Part shown: positions 13,504 to 23,137 of the stretch, piece after piece | Layout of the letters: each line of letters begins with the position of its first letter | Position numbering within the stretch: the stretch's first letter is position 1 | Origin: Spirochaetales bacterium | GTDB lineage: Bacteria > Spirochaetota > Spirochaetia > SZUA-6 > JAFGRV01 | Length of the DNA: 36,650 nucleotides | Assembly (NCBI GenBank): GCA_016928415.1 | Contig: JAFGKU010000181.1 | Location: forward strand, 1-36,650 | Direction of reading: 5' to 3' | Notes under the pieces: model-generated | Databases searched by the model: none | Told to the model about the DNA's origin: nothing | What the model saw: the letters and a program-made list of their open reading frames with translations, nothing else | Translations under genes and position numbers: made by a program

Positions 13504-14223
13504 CTATAAATGAAAAAAACGTTTGAATTTTATTTTTTTCTTTAAAAGGTATTGAAGGAGCAGTAAGAATAGCGCAAGAGGAAAAAGCGCCGATATTACA
13601 ATGGTAGACCATGTCGGGATGATTTTGTTTGAGGTGTATGCGGAAAAAAGTATATCCATCCCGATGCAGAAAATTCCTGAGGCTATCATGATGAAAGCCC
13701 CGATATTCAGGCCTTTCTCCTTAACCCGGGTGGAAACCATAACCACCGCGGTGGAAAGAACGTAGAAGAGCAGCAGCAGGGGAAGCCCGACGGGAAAAAA
13801 CCAGGTGAGCCCGCCCCTGAGAAAATCAAAACAGAATAATAAAATTCCCAAAGACACCATGATGCATGTCGTAGCAATAACCGGACGTTTCCTCAAAAAG
13901 AAGATTATTGTTCCGCAAATCCATGCCGCAACCAGAGAGAATACCGGGTATCCGGCCCAGGTGTCCAGGGCATTCAGCTGGATGCCTATTGTCAGTATAA
14001 CGAATAAGGGGGTGAACAGCGCAACGGAAAGTATCATCCAGCCAAAATAAACGGCGTGCTTGTCCATCTTCCTCCTGTCGGCGCCCTTATCGGGATCGGA
14101 TACGGGGTAATTTGTCAGAGACGGCTGTTCGCTTTCCGGTAATTTCTGAATCGGCGTGTTACACAGTGGGCATTTTGCGGTAAAATCATCCACTTCCACG
14201 CCGCATTTTGTGCAAAATGGCAT
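13504..14223 (-). CDS. Zinc-ribbon integral membrane protein (DUF6320-like)
   Basis: 239 residues. An N-terminal zinc ribbon (CTKCGVEVDDFTAKCPLC) is followed by a polar linker and about six membrane helices (from HAVYFGWMILSVALF to LFPLALFLLLLQYLL). The layout fits, from memory, a family labelled DUF6320 often found beside condensation-type acyltransferases and hydrolases. Its role is unknown, perhaps the membrane component of an acyl-transfer cluster. It lies 10 nt after the acyltransferase-like gene and 18 nt before the hydrolase gene, so one operon is likely. Confidence 0.85.
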   Translation of the reverse strand: MPFCTKCGVEVDDFTAKCPLCNTPIQKLPESEQPSLTNYPVSDPDKGADRRKMDKHAVYFGWMILSVALFTPLFVILTIGIQLNALDTWAGYPVFSLVAAWICGTIIFFLRKRPVIATTCIMVSLGILLFCFDFLRGGLTWFFPVGLPLLLLFYVLSTAVVMVSTRVKEKGLNIGAFIMIASGIFCIGMDILFSAYTSNKIIPTWSTIVISALFPLALFLLLLQYLLKKKIKFKRFFHL

Positions 14224-14233
14224 AAGGTCCCCC

Positions 14234-15556
14234 TTAATTGGTCAGTATTTTCAATGGAATTCCCATTTTCATCAATATGTTAAAAAAATGTTTTTCTATT
14301 TCCGCTTCCCGGATATTTCGTCCAAAAGAGATAAAAATTTTTCCGTTGAAGCTGATCAGTCCGCAGTTGCATTTTGTTTTCGGACCCGGTGCCGGTATAA
14401 AATCGAATCCTTCGATGTGTTCGGCAATCCTGTCCGGGAGGTTCACGATGCCGAGATTTGAAATGCTGCTGGTGTTGGGGGTTTCCCCCACCGCATTGAA
14501 TATTGTGTTAAGGAGAATGTCTTTTATAAAACGCGGGATGAGCCTGACTATAAGGTTTCTTTCCCCCCGGACGTTTCGGGCCATATCCGGCTGAACCGAT
14601 TTCCGGTTGTTTCCCAAAAGAATGAGATAGTGGACCCGTGATAAAATTTCATCAAAGGAATATTTTCCCAGCGCGGGGTTAATATCCGGGGCAGTGTATA
14701 GCGTAAAGTTTCTCATGGTCCTGGACGGGAAAAGCCGCCTGAGGTTGATCGGTACAATGACGCGTATGGGGAAAGCAGGTTTTCTGAAACCCGATTGGTG
14801 ATGCCGGAAATATACTTCTTGAAAAGCGGCAAGGAGAACGGACACCATCAGGTCATTGATCGTCACTTTTTTTTCTTTTGATATCCCGCTTATTTTTTCC
14901 AGGGGCATTATCCCCGTCAGAATATTATAGATACCCGGTGCTTCCCTTTTGTACGGCAAATGGAAGGCCCTTGTCATTTTAACGGGCCGGGGTGCATCCC
15001 TGTTATAATGTTTTATAAAGGAGTCCTCCGATTCTTCGGGATCCGGCTTTTGACCTGGCCGGAAAATGCCATAAGTGCTTTCCTCGGGTCCGGTACTTTT
15101 GTCATAAGGCCCAAAGGCCTGGTACACGTATTCCGTTATCAGGGCTTTCAGAAAGGTCAAGGAACCCGTCCCATCCGTTAATATGTGGGAGAACTCGACG
15201 GCAATCCTTTTATTGTACGCCTTGATCCTGAAAAGAAAAGTGCCTTTCCGCTTGATGTCTATTTTCCTGCACGGAGACCTGGTATCGGGTAAAATCACGG
15301 GTATCCTGTCCGTTTCTTCCAGGTAATACCAGAAAAACCCCTTGTGAAGATACACACGGAAATAGGGAAAACGTACAATAATGTTTTTAAGGGCATTCCT
15401 TAACGGGGTAATCTTCACAGGCTGTTTTAACGAGACGGATATCCTGTGGACCGTAGTCATTTTATCGGAAGCGACGGATGTGAAAATTTTTCCCGCATTG
15501 TCCAGTCTGTACCAGGGATCGGGAATATGCATGATGTTTTCACTTTTTGTTTTCAA
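14234..15556 (-). CDS. Condensation-domain-like acyltransferase
   Basis: 440 residues of the chloramphenicol acetyltransferase / condensation / alcohol acetyltransferase superfamily. The catalytic HxxxDG motif is H124-ILT-D128-G129, followed by GTGSLTFLKAL. The N-terminal part (WYRLDNAGKIFTS...) and FPYFRVYL match the usual acceptor-tunnel segments. It probably transfers an acyl group to an alcohol or amine. The best start is TTG at 15556 with AAAGAAGAAG upstream; an ATG eight codons later (15532) lacks a good site. It is the promoter-proximal gene of the three-gene minus-strand operon. Confidence 0.85.
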   Translation of the reverse strand: MKTKSENIMHIPDPWYRLDNAGKIFTSVASDKMTTVHRISVSLKQPVKITPLRNALKNIIVRFPYFRVYLHKGFFWYYLEETDRIPVILPDTRSPCRKIDIKRKGTFLFRIKAYNKRIAVEFSHILTDGTGSLTFLKALITEYVYQAFGPYDKSTGPEESTYGIFRPGQKPDPEESEDSFIKHYNRDAPRPVKMTRAFHLPYKREAPGIYNILTGIMPLEKISGISKEKKVTINDLMVSVLLAAFQEVYFRHHQSGFRKPAFPIRVIVPINLRRLFPSRTMRNFTLYTAPDINPALGKYSFDEILSRVHYLILLGNNRKSVQPDMARNVRGERNLIVRLIPRFIKDILLNTIFNAVGETPNTSSISNLGIVNLPDRIAEHIEGFDFIPAPGPKTKCNCGLISFNGKIFISFGRNIREAEIEKHFFNILMKMGIPLKILTN

Positions 15557-15592
15557 TTGACTTCTTCTTTAACATAGCATAATTAAAAATTA

Positions 15593-15621
15593 ATTATAAG
15601 ATTATTTTTGAATTTATTCAA
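15593..15621 (-). promoter_or_regulatory. Sigma70-type promoter of the acyltransferase/hydrolase operon
   Basis: On the minus strand TTGAAT (15621-15616), a 17-nt spacer and a perfect TATAAT (15598-15593). The start would be near 15586, leaving a ~30-nt leader before the TTG codon at 15556. Confidence 0.7.
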
Positions 15622-15892
15622 AAGAACCGGTGATCAGCCTGCAATTTCCTTATGTCCCTTTTTTGCCTTAACGGTTTTGCTACAGTCCGGATAAAACCGT
15701 TGAGGGCTGCACGCCGCAACTCACTTGACTAAAATTTCTATAAGTATAAAATTAGGGTTAATCTACGGTAATGATAAATTAAAGCCTGATTAAAATAGCG
15801 GGCAACACCTGGAAACTCCGGCCGTTTGAGGATGTTTGAATCGGAGAATTTATTGTTGAGGAAATTTTTTGAAACTCAATATATGAGTACCA
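15622..15892. other. Intergenic region between divergent operons
   Basis: No gene seen. It carries copy B of the interspersed element (15722-15767) and the leader of the CNNM genes. A GAGGAA at 15857-15862 is too far from the ATG at 15893 to act as its ribosome-binding site. Confidence 0.5.
15722..15767 (+). repeat. Copy B of the interspersed element, possible promoter
   Basis: It matches 12451-12485 in two blocks (CACTTGACTA and TATAAAATTAGGGTTAAT). TTGACT (15725-15730) with TAAAAT (15747-15752) at 16-nt spacing could be a promoter for the CNNM genes. The 12-nt shorter spacing in copy A would abolish that. Confidence 0.45.
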
Positions 15893-17170
15893 ATGGATAA
15901 AGACAGTCTGGAAATACTCCTTTTATCGCTTTCCATGATTCCGTTTCTTTTCTTTTCCTTTTTTTTCTCCGGAACGGAAACGGCCCTCTTTTCGATGAAC
16001 AAGCTGGAAAGGGAAACGTTTAAAAAAAAGCATTCCATTAAACAGGCGAATTTCATAAAAAAAATTTTTTCCACACCGGACCAGATCTTGGTAACCATAT
16101 TGACGGGGAACATGATCATCAATGTCCTGACCACGGATTTTTTTTCTTCCATGCTGTCCGAGAAAATTTCGGTATTTTTGGGTCATTTTGACCCCGATTT
16201 TTTCTCGATAATGATTATGACTCCCATTATTCTCATTTGCGGAGAAATGACACCCAAGAATATAGCCATGCGGTATCCCCTCAAATTCGCCAATTTCGCG
16301 ACGGTGCCTTTAAAGATGCTTCATACCGGCTTGAGACCGATTACCGCCGTGCTGAATGCCATCCGGATGAAGCTGATGGCCGATATCCCCCACACGGAAA
16401 CGGATAAAAAGGAACTGCTCGGCAACATGGTGTCTTTTGTAAGAAAATTCGGGTACAAGGCGGGCATCATTAACCGTTTTGAACTGGAACTTTTCGAGTC
16501 GTATTTTGAACTGCAGAACAACACCGCATCGGACGTCATGAGTCCGAGGATTGAGTTAAACGGTGTCGATGTTTCAACGGAACTTCCGGCTTTGCTTAAA
16601 ATGGTGGGGACTGATCCGCGTTTCATGGATGAAACGTATATTTACGTGTACCGGGACAATCTCGACAATCTGCTTGGTTATATTGATGTCAAGGACCTTC
16701 TCCCCTACAAGTATGGCCTGAAAAAAGAGAATTGGATCACTTCCGTGATGAAGCCGTTCTACCTTATCCCTGAAACAAAAAAAATCAATGCGCTTTTGGT
16801 GGATTTAAAGGAATCCGGCAGTGAAATTGCGCTGGTAATTGACGAGTACGGCGGAACGGCCGGCATCATCACCTTCCATAATCTCGTCAAGAACATGCTG
16901 GACTACTTTTATGAAAACAACCCGGAAGCGGTGATGAAAGTGGCGGATAACTGTTATTTTGCGGACGGGGCCATGGAAATCGACGCTTTGAAGGACCTGA
17001 TCGATGTGGAATTCGTTTCCGAAAAACGCACCATCTCCGGAATCATCATTGAACATCTGGGGGAAATCCCGGAAGTGGGTACCAATGTTAACATCCAGGG
17101 TGTCGAATTTGAGGTGGTCAAGGTGGATAAAAATAAGGTTTTAGGGGTGCGGATATGGTACAGGAGGTAA
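15893..17170 (+). CDS. CNNM/CBS-domain membrane protein (CorC/HlyC family), paralogue 1
   Basis: 425 residues. The CNNM transmembrane domain spans about 1-170, with GTETALFSMNKLER and the PIILICGEMTPKNIA motif. A CBS pair covers about 200-325 (DVMSPRIELNGVDVS, DNLLGYIDVKDLL, IALVIDEYGGTAGIIT). A C-terminal CorC_HlyC domain follows (TISGIIIEHLGEIPEVG). Members are linked to magnesium/divalent cation efflux and were once called hemolysin-like. No clear ribosome-binding site precedes the ATG. The paralogue begins 1 nt after the stop, so translation is likely coupled. Confidence 0.92.
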   Translation: MDKDSLEILLLSLSMIPFLFFSFFFSGTETALFSMNKLERETFKKKHSIKQANFIKKIFSTPDQILVTILTGNMIINVLTTDFFSSMLSEKISVFLGHFDPDFFSIMIMTPIILICGEMTPKNIAMRYPLKFANFATVPLKMLHTGLRPITAVLNAIRMKLMADIPHTETDKKELLGNMVSFVRKFGYKAGIINRFELELFESYFELQNNTASDVMSPRIELNGVDVSTELPALLKMVGTDPRFMDETYIYVYRDNLDNLLGYIDVKDLLPYKYGLKKENWITSVMKPFYLIPETKKINALLVDLKESGSEIALVIDEYGGTAGIITFHNLVKNMLDYFYENNPEAVMKVADNCYFADGAMEIDALKDLIDVEFVSEKRTISGIIIEHLGEIPEVGTNVNIQGVEFEVVKVDKNKVLGVRIWYRR

Positions 17171-17171
17171 A

Positions 17172-18404
17172 ATGATTCTTTTGGCCATATTGCTCTGCAT
17201 CATTTTCGCCTCTTTTTTTGCCGGGATGGAAACGGGCCTTATTTCCGCCGACCAGTTCCTATTGTATACGAAAAAGGAAAAGAAAATCCCTTATGCCATG
17301 GCGGCGGATTTTCTCCTGTTAAAGCCGGAACGTCTCCTGTCCACAACACTGATAGGTACCAATATCGCCATCGTATCGGCCGCCGTTTTCCTTAAAAGTT
17401 TCCTCCGGGATGCGGGCATTCCGGTCTGGGGCACGTGGTTTGCCAGCCTTTCCCTGAGTATCGTCCTTCTCATTTTTTCGGAAATCATTCCCAAGACCTT
17501 TATGAGGCGTTATGCGGATTCGATCACCGTGCGGCTTGCTCCCGTATTGGTCGTTTTCTATTTTCTTTTCCTTCCCCTCGCCGTTTTCCTGAATGCCCTG
17601 GTCAACGTCATCCTGTTCGTTTTCAGGCAGCATAAGGTAAAGAGAATGCCGAAATCACGCGAGGACCTGAGAATGCTCCTTAAACTCATGAGCCGGGAAG
17701 CTGGCATCCGCCTGCCTGATCTGAGGGTGTTGGACGATATTTTCAACTTCAAGGAGAAAATGGCCAGGGAAGTGATGATTCCCTATTTTTCCATTCCCGA
17801 CTGTTCTGTGGAATCGGGAATCAACAACCTGATAAGTCTTTTCCAAAAGTCAAAGGCCCGGTTTTTCATCATCTATACGGGACGGTCGGACAATATTGTC
17901 GGGTACGTCGATATCGAGGACCTGCTGGTCAAGCAGGCGAATTCCATAGATGAATATATCCGCCCTGCGGTATATTATCCCGAAACAAAAAGGATTCCGG
18001 ACCTTCTCCTTGAAATGAACCGGAAGGAGCAGGAAATCGCCTTTCTTTCCGATGAATACGGCATTATTTCAGGTATGATCACGCCGGATGAAATCGCTTC
18101 AGAAATTGTAGGCTATATTCCGGGAGAAAACGGCAAATATGATGAAGAGATCATCGAAATTGACAAGGGGGTCTACCATGTCCCGGGTATAACGGACATC
18201 CATGAGTTACAGGACGTGACCGGCATCAAAATCAAGAAGGGATCTTTTGATACGATCGGCGGGTTCATCTGCGAGCGGCTCGGGGAGATTCCAGGATTCG
18301 GGAAGGTATTCGAAGAAGACGGGATATCATACAAGGTCATTGACAGGGACGACCGTCATATCAAGATGGTGGAAATCAAAAAGACGAAAACCGACGATTT
18401 TTAA
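17172..18404 (+). CDS. CNNM/CBS-domain membrane protein (CorC/HlyC family), paralogue 2
   Basis: 410 residues with the same domain order: a CNNM domain from residue 1 (GMETGLISADQF, LLIFSEIIPKTF), CBS domains (EVMIPYFSIPD, IVGYVDIEDLL, IAFLSDEYGIISGMIT) and CorC_HlyC (DTIGGFICERLGEIPGFG). It starts with GGAGGTAAAATG, overlapping the end of paralogue 1. The two proteins are clearly homologous but diverged, so they may form a heteromer; CNNM proteins are known to be dimeric. Confidence 0.92.
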   Translation: MILLAILLCIIFASFFAGMETGLISADQFLLYTKKEKKIPYAMAADFLLLKPERLLSTTLIGTNIAIVSAAVFLKSFLRDAGIPVWGTWFASLSLSIVLLIFSEIIPKTFMRRYADSITVRLAPVLVVFYFLFLPLAVFLNALVNVILFVFRQHKVKRMPKSREDLRMLLKLMSREAGIRLPDLRVLDDIFNFKEKMAREVMIPYFSIPDCSVESGINNLISLFQKSKARFFIIYTGRSDNIVGYVDIEDLLVKQANSIDEYIRPAVYYPETKRIPDLLLEMNRKEQEIAFLSDEYGIISGMITPDEIASEIVGYIPGENGKYDEEIIEIDKGVYHVPGITDIHELQDVTGIKIKKGSFDTIGGFICERLGEIPGFGKVFEEDGISYKVIDRDDRHIKMVEIKKTKTDDF

Positions 18405-18585
18405 AATATCTGTAACCTATTTTTATCCGGACAATTTTATATTTGTTATTAATATGTCAAGGTCTGGATTTTTTACTAATATTGTGTAAAGGTTATTAAT
18501 GGGGAAATTTCAAAAAATCCCCGTAATATGTGTGATTTTGAATCGGAATACTTTTTAAAAAGGGTTTTTCGGACAGTGAAGGATT

Positions 18586-21500
18586 ATGGGCCTGACAATA
18601 CGTTTGAACAAGATGGTTTTTATGATTTGCGCATGGATGGTACTTATTATCCTCACAATTTACCTTTTTTTTCTCCTGGACAATGAATTCTCGCAGAAAA
18701 TGGGTATTCTCAAGCAGGACCTGATTACCTATTTTGAAAAGAAACTCGATAAAAAAATCCTTTACCAGAGTATATCCCCTTCCATCCTGATGACGATAGA
18801 GATACGGGACCTGCGGATAGTGGATAAAACCGACCTGCATTCCGATTTATACAGGATTAAAAAATTACAGGTAACCTATAACCTTTTCCAGCTCCTGTTT
18901 TCCCCGGACCCGCTTGATTCTGTCGGCGAAGTAAGGCTTGAGAATTCCCTGTTCAAGTTTGCGCTCTCTGAGGCCCAGCCGCTTGATTTGAGCATTTTCG
19001 ACTACAATTTTAAAATATCCGGTTCCAATATTGGTTTTGACATTACAACGGACAAATACAATATGAACATTTCCGACTGCTTTTTTGATTTTGAATCGAT
19101 GGACGGCTCTTTAAAACTGGACTGCAGGAAGGGGAAATCAAAGATAGTTTTTCTTAATGACGAAAACACCGATAATTTCTGGATGTTCTCGAATTTCAAG
19201 TTAAGGGGAACATTTAATTCCGATCTTCAATACTCGGAGTTATTCGTCAATTTTCTCACCTTTTCCTCCCCGTATTTTGCGTTGAAAAAGCAGACATTCC
19301 AGGTGACACTGAAAGACAATATAATAGATGTGCGGAAAATAATGGACAAGGCTCCCCTCGATGTTCAATTCCTGTACGATTTGAATACGGAAGACATCAT
19401 GGTAAAATTCGAAACGGAAAAAATGCGGTTCTCGGACATGATTACGCTTTCAGGACCGCTGCACTCTTATAATAAATGGCTTGAATCATCGGTTACCTCG
19501 GACGGAAAATTAACCGCCAACCTTAAAAATAACACGCTTGACTACGTTGTAAAATCGGATATTGACACTCCCGATTTTCTGGGCCTGTCCCGGATCAGCA
19601 TCCGTTCGGACATATCAGGTGATGAAAAGCAGATATCCTTTAACCCATTGAAAATCAAAGCCCGGCAGGGTTTCCTGGAATTCATGGGTAACATACTCTA
19701 TGAAAATTTTTTTCCCGAGGGAATACTCCATCTGGTGGATGTAAAGATGATCCCTGGCAAGGAATTAGATGCCTCGTTCGATCTGAAAAGGCAGACGAAC
19801 CGTCTCTATCTGAAAAGCGTCAAACTCTCCATAGGAGCCACTTCGCTCGATATGTTTACCGTAGAGCTTTACCCTATAGTCGACGGTCTTGGATTTGATA
19901 TGCTTGCTTCTTTTGCCGGATCGGAAAATGATACCCTGTCGACAAAGGGAAATGTCCTGTTTCAGCCAGTACTCGACGTCCGGACCGAAACGTCGATCAG
20001 GAATGTTTCCGCTGCGTCGTTTTACAGGCTCATAGCGCCCACATCGTTTTATAGCGGCTATGCGGATGATTTCTTCGCTGATTATACGGTTGACACTAAC
20101 TTTACGTTTAACACGGACTTTACAACGTATGACGCCGTATCGCCCGGTTTTAAAATGCAGGATTCAAAAAATAAGGATAACTTCTTTTCTCTGGGATTCA
20201 GGATCAGCAATGAAAAAATCGCATTCCGCGATCTTAACTTTAACTGGAACCGGTATACGTTCAAGGGAGACGCCGATTTTGACTTTCATAAAAGCGGGCG
20301 TATGGATTTTGTCACGGCGGCCACGGTCAATGATATTCCTTACGCACTGAACGGGAAGTATTTGCCTTCACAGGGTCTGTTTATTACGGGAAGCTATGAA
20401 CTGGATGTGGCGGTCATTTTTTCGGGAAATAATGATTTTACCTTTAATGCAAGGGCTGCAAAATTCCCGCTCCCGCTGCGGATGGATGAAGACAGGATTG
20501 TCTACAGCTCTTTCAATATGAACGGTATTTTCCCCGCTTCCGGAAAATGGCAGATTGTGTCCCCGGAAACCAGGATTCATAATATCCCCCTGCTTAACTC
20601 AAAACACAATTCCCTGGATGTTTCCTTTACGCTTAACAAAGAGGAATTTTATTTAAACAGCATGGTTTTCGAGGATGAAATATCGGCGCTTTTAGGAAGC
20701 GGGAGGGTGAAGTTTCCTGCTGCCGTTGATTCCGATCTCTCCGGAGATGTCTACCTGAGGAATGAAAGGACGGATGAAGCGTACCACCTGCTGGCTTTGA
20801 TGAACAGGAGCCGGCTGGATTTCCATTGTGAGTTTTCCAAGGCGCCGACCGAACGTATCGGGAAACTCCCGTTCACAGGGGTATTGACCGGTACGGTAAA
20901 CGCCTCAGGAGAGTTTTCGTCCCTGAAAATGGGCGGGAAAGTAGCGCTGGAAGGCGGCAGGATTTATACCGACCCCCTTGATCTGAGGTTCGCATTCGAT
21001 TTAAACTCACAAGAGCTGTCGGTAAGGGATTTGTACCTGAATTATATTAATATTACCCTGGCCGGGGGAGAAGGGGCTCTGAATCTGGAATCGGGTACAA
21101 TTTCACTGACTTCAACCTGCGAGATGAACTGGTTTTCGAAAAATGTGCATTCCACTCTCAATTACATGGGTAATTTTGCCATTGACGGTGAAGCTCAAAC
21201 CCTCGATAAGATCCTGCAGGGCAACCTGAAGAGTACATTATATGTAACCGGTCTTTCGGTAGACAAGGAGGAGCTTGCACCCTGGTCAATAGACATCAAC
21301 CAGTCCAATGGCCTGTTTTCCCTGTCCGGCGGTCCGGATAATGCGGTAAGGGCGGCGATAGACGGAAACGGTGAATTTTTCTTTCACCTCATACCCCCTT
21401 TCCCGATCGTCATAACGATGAATGGCGTTATAAGGGAAAATGATATTGACGCCACTATTGAAAATGTCTGGGTTAATTCAACGGTTTTAAATGTGGTGCT

Positions 21501-22887
21501 TGCCAATGACATGATCAGGTTCGTAAAAGGCTATGCCAAGGGCAATAACCTGAAAATAAAGGGAATCGTTACCGACCCCGACTACGCGGGTAAACTGGAT
21601 GTCACCAACCTGAAACTGTCCTTTTCCCTGCTTGACCAGGAAATCAAGCCGATCAGTGCCATTTTACGGATTGAAAACCGTTATTTGAAAATGCCGACTC
21701 TGAGAATCAAGGTCGGTGACGGTGTTCTTCTGGGAAATGCACAATTCGCGATAGAACGCTGGATTCCGAAAGACTTCAGGTTTAAATTGACCACTGATGA
21801 AATTACCGGTGTGCATATCGTGAATAATATGGGACCGGTTCTTGTTGAAGGGTATGCCAAGGGAGACGTTGAAATATACGGCACGAGTGAAAATGTATCC
21901 ATTGAAGGCTCGCTTCGAGTCAGAGACTGCAAAATAGCGCTTAACAATGAATCAAGAGCAAAAGCCGGTCAGAATACATTGGATTTGAATACTAAGCTGG
22001 ATATTTTGCTCGGTAAAAGGGTGGAATTCTACTGGCCTTCTCTTGATCTGCCTGTTTTACGTTTTTTTGCCGCAACGGGATCAAAACTGTCTCTGGATTA
22101 CGACGGTAGAACGGAAGATTTGAGGTTTTTCGGGGATGTTGCCATTAAAGGCGGGGAGGTTTTTTATTTTAACAGGAATTTTTACCTCAGGGAAGGTAAT
22201 ATATCATTCAAGGAGCAAAGAGGTATATTTGATCCAAGGATCTCCCTGAGAGCCGAAATCAGGGAAATGGATGAAAATAATGAAGATATAAGGATTTACC
22301 TGGTGGTGGAAAACCAGAGGTTAAGCGAATTTTCACCCCATTTCGAATCAAATCCCTCAATGAGCAATGAACAGATAATAGCCCTTTTAGGCGGTCCCAT
22401 TAAAAACCAGTTTGAGGAGAGTGGTTTCGGGCCGTCTATTGTACTTCTTTCAACCGATATTTTTAGCCAGTTCGGAATTTTCAGACCGATTGAGCAGAAA
22501 ATCCGTGATTATCTGAATATAGATATTTTTTCCATCAGGACCCCGATTGTGCAGAATTTCCTGCTGGATAAAATTATAAATACCAGTTCCGAACCGACTT
22601 CTCCCTCCACGCTTGGTAAATACATAGACAATACAATGATAACGATGGGCCAGTTTTTGGGTGAGGACATCCTTCTTACGGGTGCCCTGAGGTTCAGGGA
22701 TGTCAATAATTATCCTGATTTTGTCGGGCTTGGTTTTTTTGGCGTGCTTATGGAATTTGAACTGAACATGGACTGGCCGACGCCTTTTTTCGATCTTGAG
22801 TGGTCGTTTAACCCGAAATTGGATCACCTGGATGATTTTTTTCTGACAGATAATTCTATTAAATTTGAGTGGAGTTTTTCATATTGA
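18586..22887 (+). CDS. tamB: TamB-like (AsmA/DUF490) intermembrane lipid-transport protein
   Basis: 1433 residues. An N-terminal membrane anchor (about 10-32, MVFMICAWMVLIILTIYLFFLL) precedes a very long beta-rich body of repeating strands, which in this superfamily forms a hydrophobic groove bridging inner and outer membranes. The C-terminal TamB domain has SMSNEQIIALLGGPIKNQF and ends in an alternating aromatic segment (IKFEWSFSY). TamB moves phospholipids to the outer membrane and was first linked to outer-membrane protein assembly. It lies directly upstream of bamA, as in Treponema. AAGGA sits close to the ATG. Confidence 0.9.
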   Translation: MGLTIRLNKMVFMICAWMVLIILTIYLFFLLDNEFSQKMGILKQDLITYFEKKLDKKILYQSISPSILMTIEIRDLRIVDKTDLHSDLYRIKKLQVTYNLFQLLFSPDPLDSVGEVRLENSLFKFALSEAQPLDLSIFDYNFKISGSNIGFDITTDKYNMNISDCFFDFESMDGSLKLDCRKGKSKIVFLNDENTDNFWMFSNFKLRGTFNSDLQYSELFVNFLTFSSPYFALKKQTFQVTLKDNIIDVRKIMDKAPLDVQFLYDLNTEDIMVKFETEKMRFSDMITLSGPLHSYNKWLESSVTSDGKLTANLKNNTLDYVVKSDIDTPDFLGLSRISIRSDISGDEKQISFNPLKIKARQGFLEFMGNILYENFFPEGILHLVDVKMIPGKELDASFDLKRQTNRLYLKSVKLSIGATSLDMFTVELYPIVDGLGFDMLASFAGSENDTLSTKGNVLFQPVLDVRTETSIRNVSAASFYRLIAPTSFYSGYADDFFADYTVDTNFTFNTDFTTYDAVSPGFKMQDSKNKDNFFSLGFRISNEKIAFRDLNFNWNRYTFKGDADFDFHKSGRMDFVTAATVNDIPYALNGKYLPSQGLFITGSYELDVAVIFSGNNDFTFNARAAKFPLPLRMDEDRIVYSSFNMNGIFPASGKWQIVSPETRIHNIPLLNSKHNSLDVSFTLNKEEFYLNSMVFEDEISALLGSGRVKFPAAVDSDLSGDVYLRNERTDEAYHLLALMNRSRLDFHCEFSKAPTERIGKLPFTGVLTGTVNASGEFSSLKMGGKVALEGGRIYTDPLDLRFAFDLNSQELSVRDLYLNYINITLAGGEGALNLESGTISLTSTCEMNWFSKNVHSTLNYMGNFAIDGEAQTLDKILQGNLKSTLYVTGLSVDKEELAPWSIDINQSNGLFSLSGGPDNAVRAAIDGNGEFFFHLIPPFPIVITMNGVIRENDIDATIENVWVNSTVLNVVLANDMIRFVKGYAKGNNLKIKGIVTDPDYAGKLDVTNLKLSFSLLDQEIKPISAILRIENRYLKMPTLRIKVGDGVLLGNAQFAIERWIPKDFRFKLTTDEITGVHIVNNMGPVLVEGYAKGDVEIYGTSENVSIEGSLRVRDCKIALNNESRAKAGQNTLDLNTKLDILLGKRVEFYWPSLDLPVLRFFAATGSKLSLDYDGRTEDLRFFGDVAIKGGEVFYFNRNFYLREGNISFKEQRGIFDPRISLRAEIREMDENNEDIRIYLVVENQRLSEFSPHFESNPSMSNEQIIALLGGPIKNQFEESGFGPSIVLLSTDIFSQFGIFRPIEQKIRDYLNIDIFSIRTPIVQNFLLDKIINTSSEPTSPSTLGKYIDNTMITMGQFLGEDILLTGALRFRDVNNYPDFVGLGFFGVLMEFELNMDWPTPFFDLEWSFNPKLDHLDDFFLTDNSIKFEWSFSY

Positions 22888-23137
22888 GAATTTGTTATAA
22901 CATAATGAGAACTCTAAAAACTGTTGATTTATTGCGGGTAACCTTTAAAAACCCCGATTTTTTAATGCTTTTTAGGGGAGCCTGTATAGAAATTATTTTT
23001 AAAAGAATATATAGTGGACCGGTCCACGAATACAAGTTAAGGATCGCTTTATAGTCGGCTCCAAACCAAATTACCCGGGTATGTTAATATAACGGCATAA
23101 TCATACACGTTGAGCCAGAAGCGTAGAAGGAGTTCAT

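Noticed and set aside
18500-18525. GGGGA/TCCCC hairpin upstream of tamB as a terminator
   Set aside because: The stem is short and no T-run follows it.
22869-23054. 61-residue frame between tamB and bamA
   Set aside because: It overlaps the tamB end, lacks a ribosome-binding site and has no recognisable features.
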